A stretch of 64,000 nucleotides of DNA from Amphimedon queenslandica (Eukaryota; Porifera; Demospongiae; Haplosclerida; Niphatidae). Position 1 is the stretch's first letter. Each line of letters starts with the position of its first letter. The notes beneath the pieces were generated by a model, which did no database searches, was not told where the DNA came from, and worked only from the letters and a program-made list of their open reading frames with translations. Of this stretch, positions 12,101 through 22,385 are shown piece by piece. The translations under genes were made by a program, and so were the position numbers. The DNA lies in the NCBI RefSeq assembly GCF_000090795.2, contig NW_003546320.1, positions 6,168 to 70,167 of the forward strand. The letters are read 5' to 3'.

Positions 12101-14356
12101 GAAAAAAACTATTGTCTTGGTTAAGGCATGTTTAACATTATCAGGGAGCAAGGGATTAGCTTGTATATGCTTGTATATCCATAGTGATGCATACATGAAG
12201 CACAATGGGAACTGTAATGGATGATTACAAGCTGCTATGTAATCAATATAAGCCAATGCTGCCTCCCACTCACTCCAGTTCCCTTCCTTCACTTGACTAC
12301 TCACTGCATTCTCAAACCTTCTATGTCCCTTCACATTAAGCCCTATTAATTGAATATTTGGCCACTTTGTTGGCATTGGAAACTGGGTATTGTTCACTTG
12401 AGGGAAAATGAGATTAAGGCATCTGCTTCTATTCTCATCTGTTGATGCAAGGCTGCATATTCTAAAGATGCTGCTTGAAGCAGAAAGATCAAAGAACTCT
12501 TTCGTTGAAAAAAATTGAAATTTAGCCATGTAATTGTTAATGACATCTGCCAGTGCTTTTTCAAGGTCATGATTGCCAGCCCAAGCTGATTTCTCAATCT
12601 CTGCAATACCTTCTTGGTAATTCCCTTCTTCAAATTTAATGATGCCATTTAAAAGAAAAAGTGCTGCTTGGTCATCATGGAGCATCTGGTCAATGTATGC
12701 ATTAAATGATATCATCATCATAAAATACTTAATTGCTTCTATGGTTTTATTTTTTGTAGCATCTTCTTCATTGAATATTTTATGTATGACAAATGATAGC
12801 AGCCTATCATATGCTCTGATGCTCCAAAGCTCTGATATTGTTTGAAAAATATCATTATTTAGCGGCTTTTCCTTTAATAAGCTATCCAATGCTTTCTTGG
12901 TATTGCTTGATACTGCTACTAGTTTAGGCACTTCCATTGACTTATTAACGTACCTTTCTGCTATCTGGCAAGCCTCATTTGCTGCTTGAAGCAATTCTAA
13001 TCTGTCTTCCCATCGAGCATCACGTTTTTCAGCAAGTGCCATTAGAACAGAGGCTGTCAGAGTTTGTCTCTGGACTAAAGCTTTGACAGTCATCCTTTCT
13101 TTCATTACTGATGCTAAAAGTGGCATTGCTAGCTCTGGCAAGTCATTTTGAAGGAAGCACTTTGCTACATCAAGCACTGGCTTTATTGTATCACTACTGC
13201 TCAGTAGTACCATTGTTAGGCACCCCAGTGCTGTCTTAGTGGAGTTTATAGTACCTTGTTCTAAGTATTGCAGGCACATATGCATCCAGTCATCTGCATC
13301 AAGGTTACCCAGTATTGTATTACACTCTTTGCAGAAAGGCTGCTTTTCTGTGAGACCAAGACGTGAATAGGATATACTTCTTGGTTGGCAGTTAGAGCAG
13401 AAAGGCTTACGACAATAGTAACAGGCATTAGATACATAGCTTCTTTTTCTAATTAGCATGCCAAATAGCAATCTCTTGTTGCAATTTGCACACTTATTCC
13501 CTTGTGTGTCATTGGGAGTTGTAGTTGTACATGTATTTCTGGGAATTGTTGTTTTAGATATCAAAACTTCCAGGTGGTGCCTCATATTTGCAGTGGAAGA
13601 GCATTCTTCATTGAGTAGTAATGAATACAATAGCAATATTTCTTTGTTTGATAAGCTATCTAAACACAAAACTTTTATGTTATCTTCTGGTGGAGGAGAT
13701 GAATAAACCCCATTTGATTGAATCTCGAGTAACATTTGCTGTATTTTATATGCATTTGCTATGACATTAGGATCTTCTTCTAGCAAAGCATTACTTGCTT
13801 GCAATACATTAAGCAATGGGGTTGGTGTGTTACTTTTTGTTATTTGACACATATTGTCATTTCTATATATCTCTGTTTTACATAAAGCATCACGCACTTT
13901 TCGCTGAAGTAATTGTTCAAACTTTTGCCCTGGGACTTGGATTCTTCCAGCTTTAAAATCTGCCTTGAACTTGTCAAAATCCTTTAAAATAATATCTGAG
14001 AAACGTATACCTTATGAAGAAAGAAAGTGAATAATATACTGACAAAGTATTCTATGCCTACCTGTTGGGAGGAATCCTCTAGGATCACAAATAACACCAT
14101 CTTCATGTTTTTCATCATACTCAGCTCTCTGAACCTCATCCAATAAGACAGACTTTGCTTCATTAAGTCTTTTCATCATTTCTTCAGTCCTTGAGTCTTG
14201 TGTCTTATCAGGGTGATATATACGTGACATTTTGTGATATGCCACTTTAATGTCAGCCTTGGAAGCATTCTTTTCAACTTGCAATAGTTTATAGTAGTCA
14301 GACTCAATAGGAGCCACATCAAACTGTTGGCCCTCAGTACTGCTATTGGTTGCCAT
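9177..14356 (-). CDS. Large J-domain / FYVE-like zinc finger / GIY-YIG-like protein with a C-terminal frame change
   Basis: Exons are 14356-14062, 14010-11146 and 11082-9177; the introns are 51 and 63 bp and the phases agree. Residues about 20-85 are a J domain with an intact HPD (YHPDKTQ), the Hsp70-stimulating motif. Around residues 268-330 lies a Cys-rich FYVE-like finger (KCANCNK, ACYYCRKPFCSNC, FCKECN). A long unrecognised helical body follows, then a Gly/Ser-rich and acidic linker (EEEEEE). The C-terminus begins a GIY-YIG-like fold (GVIYCIYCK..GKMYVGMTK) and its second half (LVGHFSSEG, then LEMKWIERLGT and GLNA) continues in another frame. The switch maps near 9400-9412, so one frame ends early at about 9353 and the other runs to TGA at 9177. 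This may be a sequencing error, a polymorphism or true loss of the tail. No signal peptide is seen. The overall family is not recognised; a chaperone-linked membrane or RNA/DNA role is speculation. Confidence 0.75.
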
Positions 14357-14454
14357 TAGCGTATTTGTAGCAATAGACAATAGCCTTTTGTATAAAACTG
14401 GTTTGACTAGATAGTTAGGTACCGTATTAACAATTAATATTATAGTTATTATTA

Positions 14455-15885
14455 GGGTTGGTGCTATTATTAGAGGTTAGGTTATGTTTATATTGTTAGT
14501 GGTTATGTGAATCTTTTACTCTTTAGTTGTGTACACTATTAATCTAATTCTGTACTACAATACACCATGTTAGGAAGATTATTCTTAAAGTTATATTGTG
14601 TGCCAACCCTTATCACTTTAAGTCCTAAAGTTACCAAACCTTTTGCTATATTTAGGCCCTATCAGGTTCACTTTTATGTAAGTATTTGCATTTGTACTTT
14701 TTATTTCCACTTTAACATATTAAGTGTGTATGGCAGAAACAGGAAGCATTATACCAGTGTGCATGTACAATGTGAATTTTACTTTTTATATAAATGATTG
14801 TAGAATTGAGTCTGTGTTTATTGTTTAATGGTTAACTATGTGATGATTGATATGTGTACCTTAATTTTTGACCATCATTTTTTATGAATTATGATTTACA
14901 ATTGTATGAAGGTGCATGCATGCAGTAGTTACCCAAATACCCCACTCTTATTTTTTTAATTATGCCACACTTTGCTCAACCTAATAACTTTATTTAACCT
15001 CTGCCATATCATAACTTGTTTACTTAGCCTAGCCCTAACTTTCTTCTGAGTGTCTTCTATAGTCCCACATGCATGATTAATTAGCATAATGATGATTGAC
15101 CTATTTTAATTGCCTCATTTCACTGACCCAGCCCTGATATTACAGCAATTTTTCAGCTTGTTTTGATGTCATTGCCTCTCTTGCATTTAATATAGCTTTT
15201 ATTGGGTACTGCTTTATAAAAGGCAAGACATTGTCAAAAATAATGACAATGATGATGTATTCCCTGAAACTTGGTTGTGTGAAATAATACTGTTTTGTGC
15301 AGTGTACATGAATTTGCTGGAAATATGTTGAGTGATAATAATATTGACATTGTTTTGATAAAATTTATAGTTCATTGTAAATCTAAACTATCAATTTGAT
15401 GTAAAACTAGTTGCATTAGCAAAGAATAGCAATCAAAATACATGCATGGAATTATAGCACTAGTGATAAAATTAGACAAAACTCTAAAAAGTTATAAGCA
15501 AAGACAAATAAGAATGGTTTATGTTCTTGTGTACTTGTATGCAAAAGAGGCATATCAATTCGCTCTCTGGTTGTTTACCAAACAGCCCTTGAAGAGATTG
15601 TACTTTTTTGCTTGGTAGTGGAACTGATGTAGTAAAAGTTCTTTTGTATGTGGCATCTTTAATGACAGTATCATAGAAACTACATGATATATGTGCTTTG
15701 TGCCTGGTTACTTTCATATTAATTTTTTTGAGCAAGTTTTTTCATCAATGAATCATGGTTTCTTTGACAAGTAGCAATGAACCCTATAAAAATCTCCATT
15801 TTATCAGGATTATAATTGTATCAATGACATGTTCATGACCTTGAAGTTCAGCATGTATGAGAGATTGCCCACTATTATCAGTCAG
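14455..15885. repeat. Segmental duplication, copy 1 (CARD-ankyrin 3' end and downstream flank)
   Basis: This block is collinear with 20970-22806. Shared landmarks include GGTTATGTTTATATTGTTAG, TATATTGTGTGCCA, TTTCTTCTGAGTGTCTTCT and TATTCCCTGAAACTTGGTT. It covers the last part of the CARD-ankyrin gene plus about 1 kb of its 3' flank. Two small transposons present in the other copy are missing here. Confidence 0.85.
15484..15885 (-). pseudogene. 3' fragment of the CARD-ankyrin gene
   Basis: Read on the minus strand, this matches the last about 130 codons of the gene at 22386-28004: the motifs IIKDATYKRTF / VIKDATYKRTF and SVPLPSKKVQSLQ and FGKQPESE are shared. It begins abruptly at about 15885, where the upstream sequence switches to a fibrinogen-related gene fragment. 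It has no start or promoter of its own, and the frame is disrupted relative to the intact gene. It is a truncated duplicate. Confidence 0.85.
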
Positions 15886-16245
15886 TGATGGATTCATTCA
15901 TTGAAGTCAAGAATGGTCCCTGTTACATTGCTATTAATCTTAGTGATGGCACCATTAGCCCTTTTAGAAATGCTCTGTTTAACTCTAAATTCTATATCAT
16001 TAGCCCATTCATTGAAGTTAGGAAGGCTCTGGATCTCTGGTTTAATTTTATTGACTATATTATTAGCCCATTGAATGAAGTTAGGACGTTCATTGCTACC
16101 AGTAGTAGCTCCAGTAGTAGATAATTGTATCTCTTGTAGACATATGAACCAGTAACAAGCAAAGGATGACTATTACTGCCACTGACAGTAATACTGTGTC
16201 AGTGATTGGTTTATGCGACATTGTTAGCTTCTTTTTGTTCCTATT
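15886..16245 (-). pseudogene. 5' fragment of a third fibrinogen-related gene
   Basis: Minus-strand sequence encodes a membrane segment (VIVILCLLLVHMSTRDT) like residues about 60-90 of the gene at 20520-18958. It is followed by disrupted copies of the stalk repeat (FNEWANDIV-type), and then stops at the join with the ankyrin-gene fragment. The cytoplasmic N-terminus is eroded and there is no extracellular head. Confidence 0.75.
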
Positions 16246-16964
16246 CTAAAAATGTTCAGCTCTTCTCTCTTCAAGAGCTTAGGTTTGATGTAACTCATAT
16301 TTACCATTTTTGTTGATAGTGTCCTGCCTCAGAGATTCTTATGCTAGATTCTCTTCTACTTGTACATGTACTTTCAATGTAAATGTTTAGAACAACTCAC
16401 AATAATAGACACTAATCTATTAAAGTGTATAGCAAAGAAGTTATTGTTCATATAGCAGCAGCATACCCACTAAGAAATGAAGCTGTCAATCATAAAATTG
16501 AGATACCCACAAAGAATTTAAAGTGAAATGAAGGAACAGATAATAGCATAAAATACCCTAGCAGCTTGTCTGCATGGTTAAAATTCATTACTTTTCTTCT
16601 CCAAACTCCAAAAACAATTATTACATACCACAAGTATGGAGTGTAGGAATGAAACATAAGCCATAATAAGCCATTCATTATGTTTCATCCTTTCATTTAG
16701 TCTTGTCATTATTCTTCACATCATTTTTGTTTCATTTTAGCCATAGTAACTAACTGCCATGCACGCATCATATGTGGGTGAGTGAACAATAAATAAACGA
16801 TAGCTTAAAATGGAGACATTTTGAGCTTTCTAGCAGCAAGAAGTGAAAACAATCCAATAATAGCAATATCACTAAATTAATATTAAAATAAAAAAGACAA
16901 AACTACAAAATCAAAACTAAAAAGTAAAAATAAGGCAATGACACACCCACACACGCACACTTCA
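16246..16964. other. Spacer in the fibrinogen-related cluster
   Basis: This is non-coding. It shares short stretches (for example around TCTCCAAACTCCAAAA) with the spacers at 18.6 and 20.65 kb, as expected if the whole gene-plus-spacer unit was duplicated in tandem. Confidence 0.5.
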
Positions 16965-18320
16965 CTACTTAACATAAATCTCATAAGAACTAAGAGGAAC
17001 GTCTTCCAAAGCAAGTTGTGCATTAGCACACATCCTTAACTCAATATAGTCAGTAGTAGTGTTGCTACCATAGTCTCTGTGAAACCATGGGATACCAGGA
17101 ACATTACAACAAGGTGATTCAAGAAAACCACAACCTTTACCATCCCAGAGTGGATCACCTGTGTAGAGAGTACTATATGCAGCACCACCATTGTAATCTG
17201 ATGCACAGAAGTAGTTATTAGCAATAAAAGACTGCACTGATACTGTACTACCATTATTAGATGGACATGAACTTGATGAAGAAGACACTGATTCAGTATA
17301 ACCAGCCATTAATGTCCAGACATGTTGTCGAGGAGACCCACAAGTGATGCTAACACCATCAACATAATAAGAATTAATGTCATTACGATACGAATAAGTA
17401 GGTTGTTGAATAGCATCAGGAGATACATATTGATACCCAGTTACTCTACCACATATCTGAGAATAACTGATACCATTAGATGGAAACTGAACTGAAGTAC
17501 AACTGCCTACACTTGATATTGCTCTACCACAAGCTCTAACCCCTCCTGACTGGTACAGTCTAAACCTAGAATTAAATTAAGCTGGTACAAGCTGTGAATT
17601 ATTTAATTTGCTTAGTTATGAATAATGTATCATCAACCGCTCCAGCAGTAGAGGTACTGGTGTCTTGTAGATTAGAGTGAGTATTGACAATAGTAATGAG
17701 CTTTTGTGCAGAATCCTTTGTATCAAGAGTACACTGTTGCTTGTATTTTCTAAAATTTCTTTATCAAATTCAGTGAAGTTGATATTGTCCTGAAATAGTG
17801 GAAGAGTATTCTGTGTGACACCATTAGCTCATTCATTAAAGTCAGGAAGGCTCCCTGTTACATTGCTGATAGCTTCAGCGACAACACCATTAGCTTCAAA
17901 AAGGCTCTGGTTAACTCGAGATACTATATCGTTAGCCCATTCATTGAAGTCAGGAAGGCTTTGGTGGACCTTATTGACTATATCATTAGCCCATTGAGTG
18001 AAGTTAGGATATTCATTCAGCAGTAGCTTCAGTAGTAGCTCCAGTAGTACATATTGTATCTCTTGTGGACATATGAGCCAGTAACAAGCAAAGGATACCA
18101 ACCTATAGTATTACTATCAGTGACAGTAATACTACATGAACCATTGGCTTATTCCATGTTAGTTGCTTGTTCTTTCTATTCTTTATATTCTTAGGTTGTC
18201 AACTCTCTTGCCTTCAACAGCTGAGGTCTGCCTTAACTCTTTAAACTTGTTGTACACATCATCTTTCTTGATATTGTCTTGTCTCAGAGATTCATATGAC
18301 GAATTTTCTTCTTCCGTTGT
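16965..18320 (-). pseudogene. Fibrinogen-related type II membrane gene, decayed copy
   Basis: This is collinear with the copy at 20520-18958. The start codon position reads ACG where the sister copy has ATG. The membrane-anchor region contains stops, the stalk has a TGA at 17829-17831 in place of a Trp codon, and roughly 170 bp encoding the first Cys-rich part of the head are missing near 17575-17620. The last about 110 codons (16965-17309) remain open and highly similar (DPLWDGKGCG.., PCCNVPGIPWFH, TTTDYIELRMC), suggesting recent duplication or gene conversion. A functional product is unlikely. Confidence 0.85.
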
Positions 18321-18957
18321 AAATGTTCAAAATAATGAACAAACACCAAAAAATTGTACACTAGTTTATTTAAGTGTACAATAGTTTACTAAAGTTTATC
18401 CATGCTATATGTGTCACAACAATGAAAGCTATTGAATTAAGAGCACTACCAGTGTTACAAAGTCAAAGTACTACTAGTTATAGCACTCTGGTTTGTGGTT
18501 TACAGATTTAATAATATTTTTTAAGACTTTAAAAATGCATGTATAGAATAAAGAAACGTGCAGATACAGAGGCATAAGGATTTTACAGATTTTTTGTCTG
18601 TTCAAAATTGTTGTCCAAGCTCCAAAAACAAAAATTAAAAACAAAAACAGTATTATATTCTTTCACAAAACAGAAATAAAGAAACAAAAATTAATTCAGC
18701 CCAACAAAAGTAAATGATAGCTTAATGTACTGGTACTTACTGCTTGTAATGTTGTAGTAAACAATGGTACGCAGCCATTTTACAATCAGTGATAAAAACT
18801 GCTAAAGCCCTTTCCTTTGGCCAATTAAAACAGTTTACTTAAAATACAACAAGTATACTAAAGTTTTTGAAATTTTAAACGACAGCAGTATTTACTGACA
18901 CTAATAATACACAAATCAAAGAAAAACTGATAAAATCCCTGACACACACACACTCCC
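18321..18957. other. Spacer between fibrinogen-related copies
   Basis: No gene is visible. The part next to 18330-18400 resembles the 5' flanks of the neighbouring copies at 16390 and 20530 (TTTACTAAAG / TTATTTAAGTG themes), consistent with duplicated promoter sequence. Confidence 0.45.
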
Positions 18958-20520
18958 CTACTTTACATAAATCTCATAATAACCAAAAGGAGTGTCTTCA
19001 TTCCCATTTCCCTGATCAGCACACACCCTCAACTCAATATAGTCAGTAGTGGTAGTGTTACCATAGTCACTGTGAAACCATGGGATACCAGGAATATTAC
19101 AACAAGGTGATTCATCTGATCCACAACTTTGACCATCCCATAGTGGATCAGATGTGTAGAGAATACCATATGCAACACTACCAGTAATTCCTGATTCACA
19201 GAAGTAGTTGCTACCAATGAAAGACTGCACTGATACTGTACTGCCAATATTACATGGACATGAGCTCAATGAAGAATATGAATCAGTAAATCCAGCCATT
19301 AGTGTCCAGACATGTCGACGAGAAGACCCACGAGTGATACTAACACCATCAACATAATAAGAATTAATGTCATTACGATACAAATAAGTAGGTTGTTGAA
19401 TAGCATCAGGAGATGCATATTGATACCCAGTTACTCTACCACATATCTGAGAATAGCTGATACCATTAGATGGAAACTGAACTGAAGCACAACTGCCTAC
19501 ACTTGATATTACCCTACCACAAGCTCTAACTCCTCCTGAGTGGTACAGTCTAAACCCAGAAGGACAGCTCACTGTAGAGTCAGTCATATCCAGATATGCT
19601 AGTCTTGTCCATCCTCCTCCTGAACCACACAACTCCTCCATATTGCAGTAAGCAGTATATGTTGACCCATTAGCTGATGCTAGTACATAATATCCTGATG
19701 GACTGGTAGGTAGCAATTTTTTTATTTGTTTGCAAGACGTTGAAAAACCAAATGATGAATTATGTGCTAATAAAAGGTGTATCATGAACAGAAATGTATC
19801 ATCAACTGCTCCAGCAGTAGAGGTACTGGTGCCTTGTATACTAGAGAGAGTATTGACAATTTTAATGAGCATTTGTGCTGAATCCCTTGTAGTTTGTATG
19901 ATTTGTTTATTAATTTCAGTGAAGTTGGTATTGTTCTAAAATAATTGAAAAATATTTTGTGATACACCATTAACCCATTCATTGAAGTCAGGAAGGCTCC
20001 CTGTTACATTGCTGATAACTTTAAATACAATACTATTAGCCCATTCATTAAAGTCAGGAAGGCTCTCTGTTACATTGCTATTGATTTTAGTGGCGGCACC
20101 AAGGCTCTTGTTAACTCTAAATACTATATCCTTAGCCCATTCATCGAAGTCAGGAAGGCTCTGGTTAACTTTATTGACTATATCATTAGCCCATTGAGTG
20201 AAGTTAGGATATTCATTGTTATCAGCAGTAGCTTCAGTAGTAGCTCCAGTAGTACATATTGTATCTCTTGTGGACATATGAGCCAGTAACAAGCAAAGGA
20301 TACCAACCTGTAGTATTACTATCAGTGACAGTAATACTACATGAACCATTGGCTTATTCCATGTTAAATCTTTGTTGTTCCTTTTCTTTATATCCTTAGG
20401 TTCAAATTTCTTCTCTTCATTAGTGGATGCTTGACTCAACTGGATGAACTCATATACATTGTCTTCCTTGACATTGTCTTGCTTTACAGACTCATATGAT
20501 AGATTATCTTCTCCTTCCAT
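18958..20520 (-). CDS. Fibrinogen-related type II membrane protein with one in-frame TAG
   Basis: A single-exon frame of about 520 codons runs from ATG 20520 to 18958, interrupted only by a TAG at 19936-19938. Order: a cytoplasmic acidic segment of about 58 residues, a membrane span (VVLLSLIVILQVGILCLLLA), a stalk with five degenerate repeats of the form PDFNEWANDIVNKVNQSL rich in N-glycosylation sequons, then a Cys-rich head. The head begins FSTSCKQIKKLLPTSPSGYY and contains YCNMEELCGSGGGWTRL, which resembles the start of a fibrinogen-related domain. It ends with DPLWDG, CCNIPGIPWFH and DYIELRVCADQG, a motif set I know from large sponge and cnidarian families. At the TAG the decayed sister copy has CAG, so the stop is probably a recent C-to-T change. 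A cell-surface recognition role is inferred from architecture. Confidence 0.7.
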
Positions 20521-20969
20521 TGTAAATAACTAATTAACACTGGTTTACTAAAGTGCATTTATGTATATGCATAAGATTGAGAAGTTATTGTAATAAATGT
20601 TCAATGTGTTTTTGATGGGAAATTATTGTTTCATTTGTTAAAACTTTGTTATTTTCATTCTCCAAACTCCAAAATGAAAATTAGTATTACATGTACATGT
20701 ATGTGAATGAAACATTGGTACATGTATGTATATATTCAAGTTACCATAATTTGATTAAATAGTGTTACCTGTAATTTTTATGATACAATGAAACTAATTA
20801 ATGTGCTGATTTTATTTGTCCTTTGGGTGGTTCTAAAATGGCATGATTTCCAGTTTACCACACATCAATGGTTTGTCAGTGTGTGGTTGTGGACTATACG
20901 CTGTGGTTTCCATACACAAATGAGTGTGTGTCTCATAAAAATAATACTCACCTCATAAATTGGAAAAGT
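20521..20969. other. 5' flank of the fibrinogen-related gene
   Basis: No coding signal is visible. It contains a TACATGTACATGTATG cluster at 20688-20703 and sequence shared with the 5' flanks of the other two copies. It probably includes the promoter; no defined element can be named. Confidence 0.4.
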
Positions 20970-21230
20970 TAGATTTTTTATGGCTAGGTTATGTTTATAT
21001 TGTTAGTAGTTATGTCATATGTCTTGAATCTTTTACTTTTTAGTTGTGTGCAATGCACGTGCACTTTATACTACAATACACCAGTTAGTTTTTTGTGAAG
21101 ATTATTTAAAGCTATATTGTGTGCCAGCCCTTATCGTCCTAAAGTTATCACACCTTTTACTAGATTCAGGCCCTCACAGTCTCACTTTTATGCAGACATT
21201 TGCATTTCTTCTTTTTCCTCCCAATTTGAC

Positions 21231-21406
21231 ATACCGTAAATTGGGAAATTTTTAGTAATTTTAATTTTTAAATAGCCATCTTGTTCCAAAACTAAATTTA
21301 ATTTCAATATTAACTATATTTTTTAATTTTTAATTTTTAATTTTCAAATTTCCTTTGTCATTCGAAAATTAAAATGATTATCCAAAAATTTCTGAATTTA
21401 AAGTAT
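21231..21406. mobile_element. MITE-like element, AATTTTTA-rich
   Basis: The left end TACCGTAAATTGGGAAATTT pairs with the right end AAATTTCTGAATTTAAAGTA. It is about 176 bp and non-coding. Copy 1 of the segmental duplication lacks it (an empty site near 14720-14735), so it moved in after the duplication or was lost from copy 1. Confidence 0.6.
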
Positions 21407-21786
21407 TCTGTATATGGCAGAAAAATGAAGCATTGTACCAGTGTACATGTACAATGTAAAATTTACTTTTTTATATAAATTGTCATAGAACTGAGTTTAT
21501 AGAGTGGTTGATATTACATGTACCTTAATTGTTAAATTTTGACAATCATTTTTTATGAATAATAAATGATTTACAATTGCATAAAAGAGCATGCAGCGAT
21601 TACCCAAATACCCTACCAAGACTACCGTTTATTCTTTTAATTATGGCACACTTTGTTCAGTCTAATAACTTTATTAAATCACTGTATTATGTGATATATT
21701 ATGGTTTGTTTACTAAGCCTAGCTCTAACTTTCTTCTGAGTGTCTTCTTTAGTCACACATGCATGATGTGTGTGTGGTAATTTACA

Positions 21787-21994
21787 TACTGTATAGCTGC
21801 TTAATTTCGAGGGTACAACTTGCGCTCTTTTCGCGGATTTTCCGTATCCGTGAAAGTTAATTCCGTAAAATTATCCGTATTGCCCATAAACACGTGTGCT
21901 TTAAAATAAGAACCGCGGAAGCTAATTTGTGGAAAAAGAATTGCGGCCTGATTCTCAAAAGTTTATTGCTTCGAAACTTTGTGGCTATACGGTA
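21787..21994. mobile_element. MITE-like element with TACTGTATAGC / GCTATACGGTA ends
   Basis: The terminal inverted repeats are TACTGTATAGCTGC and GTGGCTATACGGTA; the element is 208 bp and non-coding. The matching position in copy 1 of the duplication (near 15075-15110) is empty. Related ends occur at 37031-37220 and 42508-42700, defining a small family. Confidence 0.7.
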
Positions 21995-22385
21995 TGATAA
22001 TTAGTGTATTTCAACTGCTTCATTTCACTGAGCCAGCCCTGAGATTATAGATTTTTTCGGCCTGTTTTAATATCATTGCCCCTCTTGTATTTGATTGAGT
22101 ACTGTTTAGGCAAGAGATTGTCAACAAAATGACGATGATGTATTCCCTGAAACTTGGTTTTGTTGAAATAATACTGTTTTGTGCTGTGTATTTGTAATTG
22201 TTAAAGATTTACTGGAAATATGTTGAGTGATTATGCTGACATCATTTTAGAAAAATTATTGTTCATCTTAAATCTAAACTATCAATTTGTTATAAAACTA
22301 GTTGCACGACTAAATTAGCAAAGAATAGCAATGAAAATACATGTATAGAACTTTAGCACTATAGTGATACAATAAGGCAAAACTA

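Noticed and set aside
19906-19938. A 30-base GT...AG intron that would remove the TAG in the fibrinogen-related gene
   Set aside because: The phases would work, but 30 bases is shorter than any other intron here and the sister copy reads straight through the same segment; a nonsense change is simpler.
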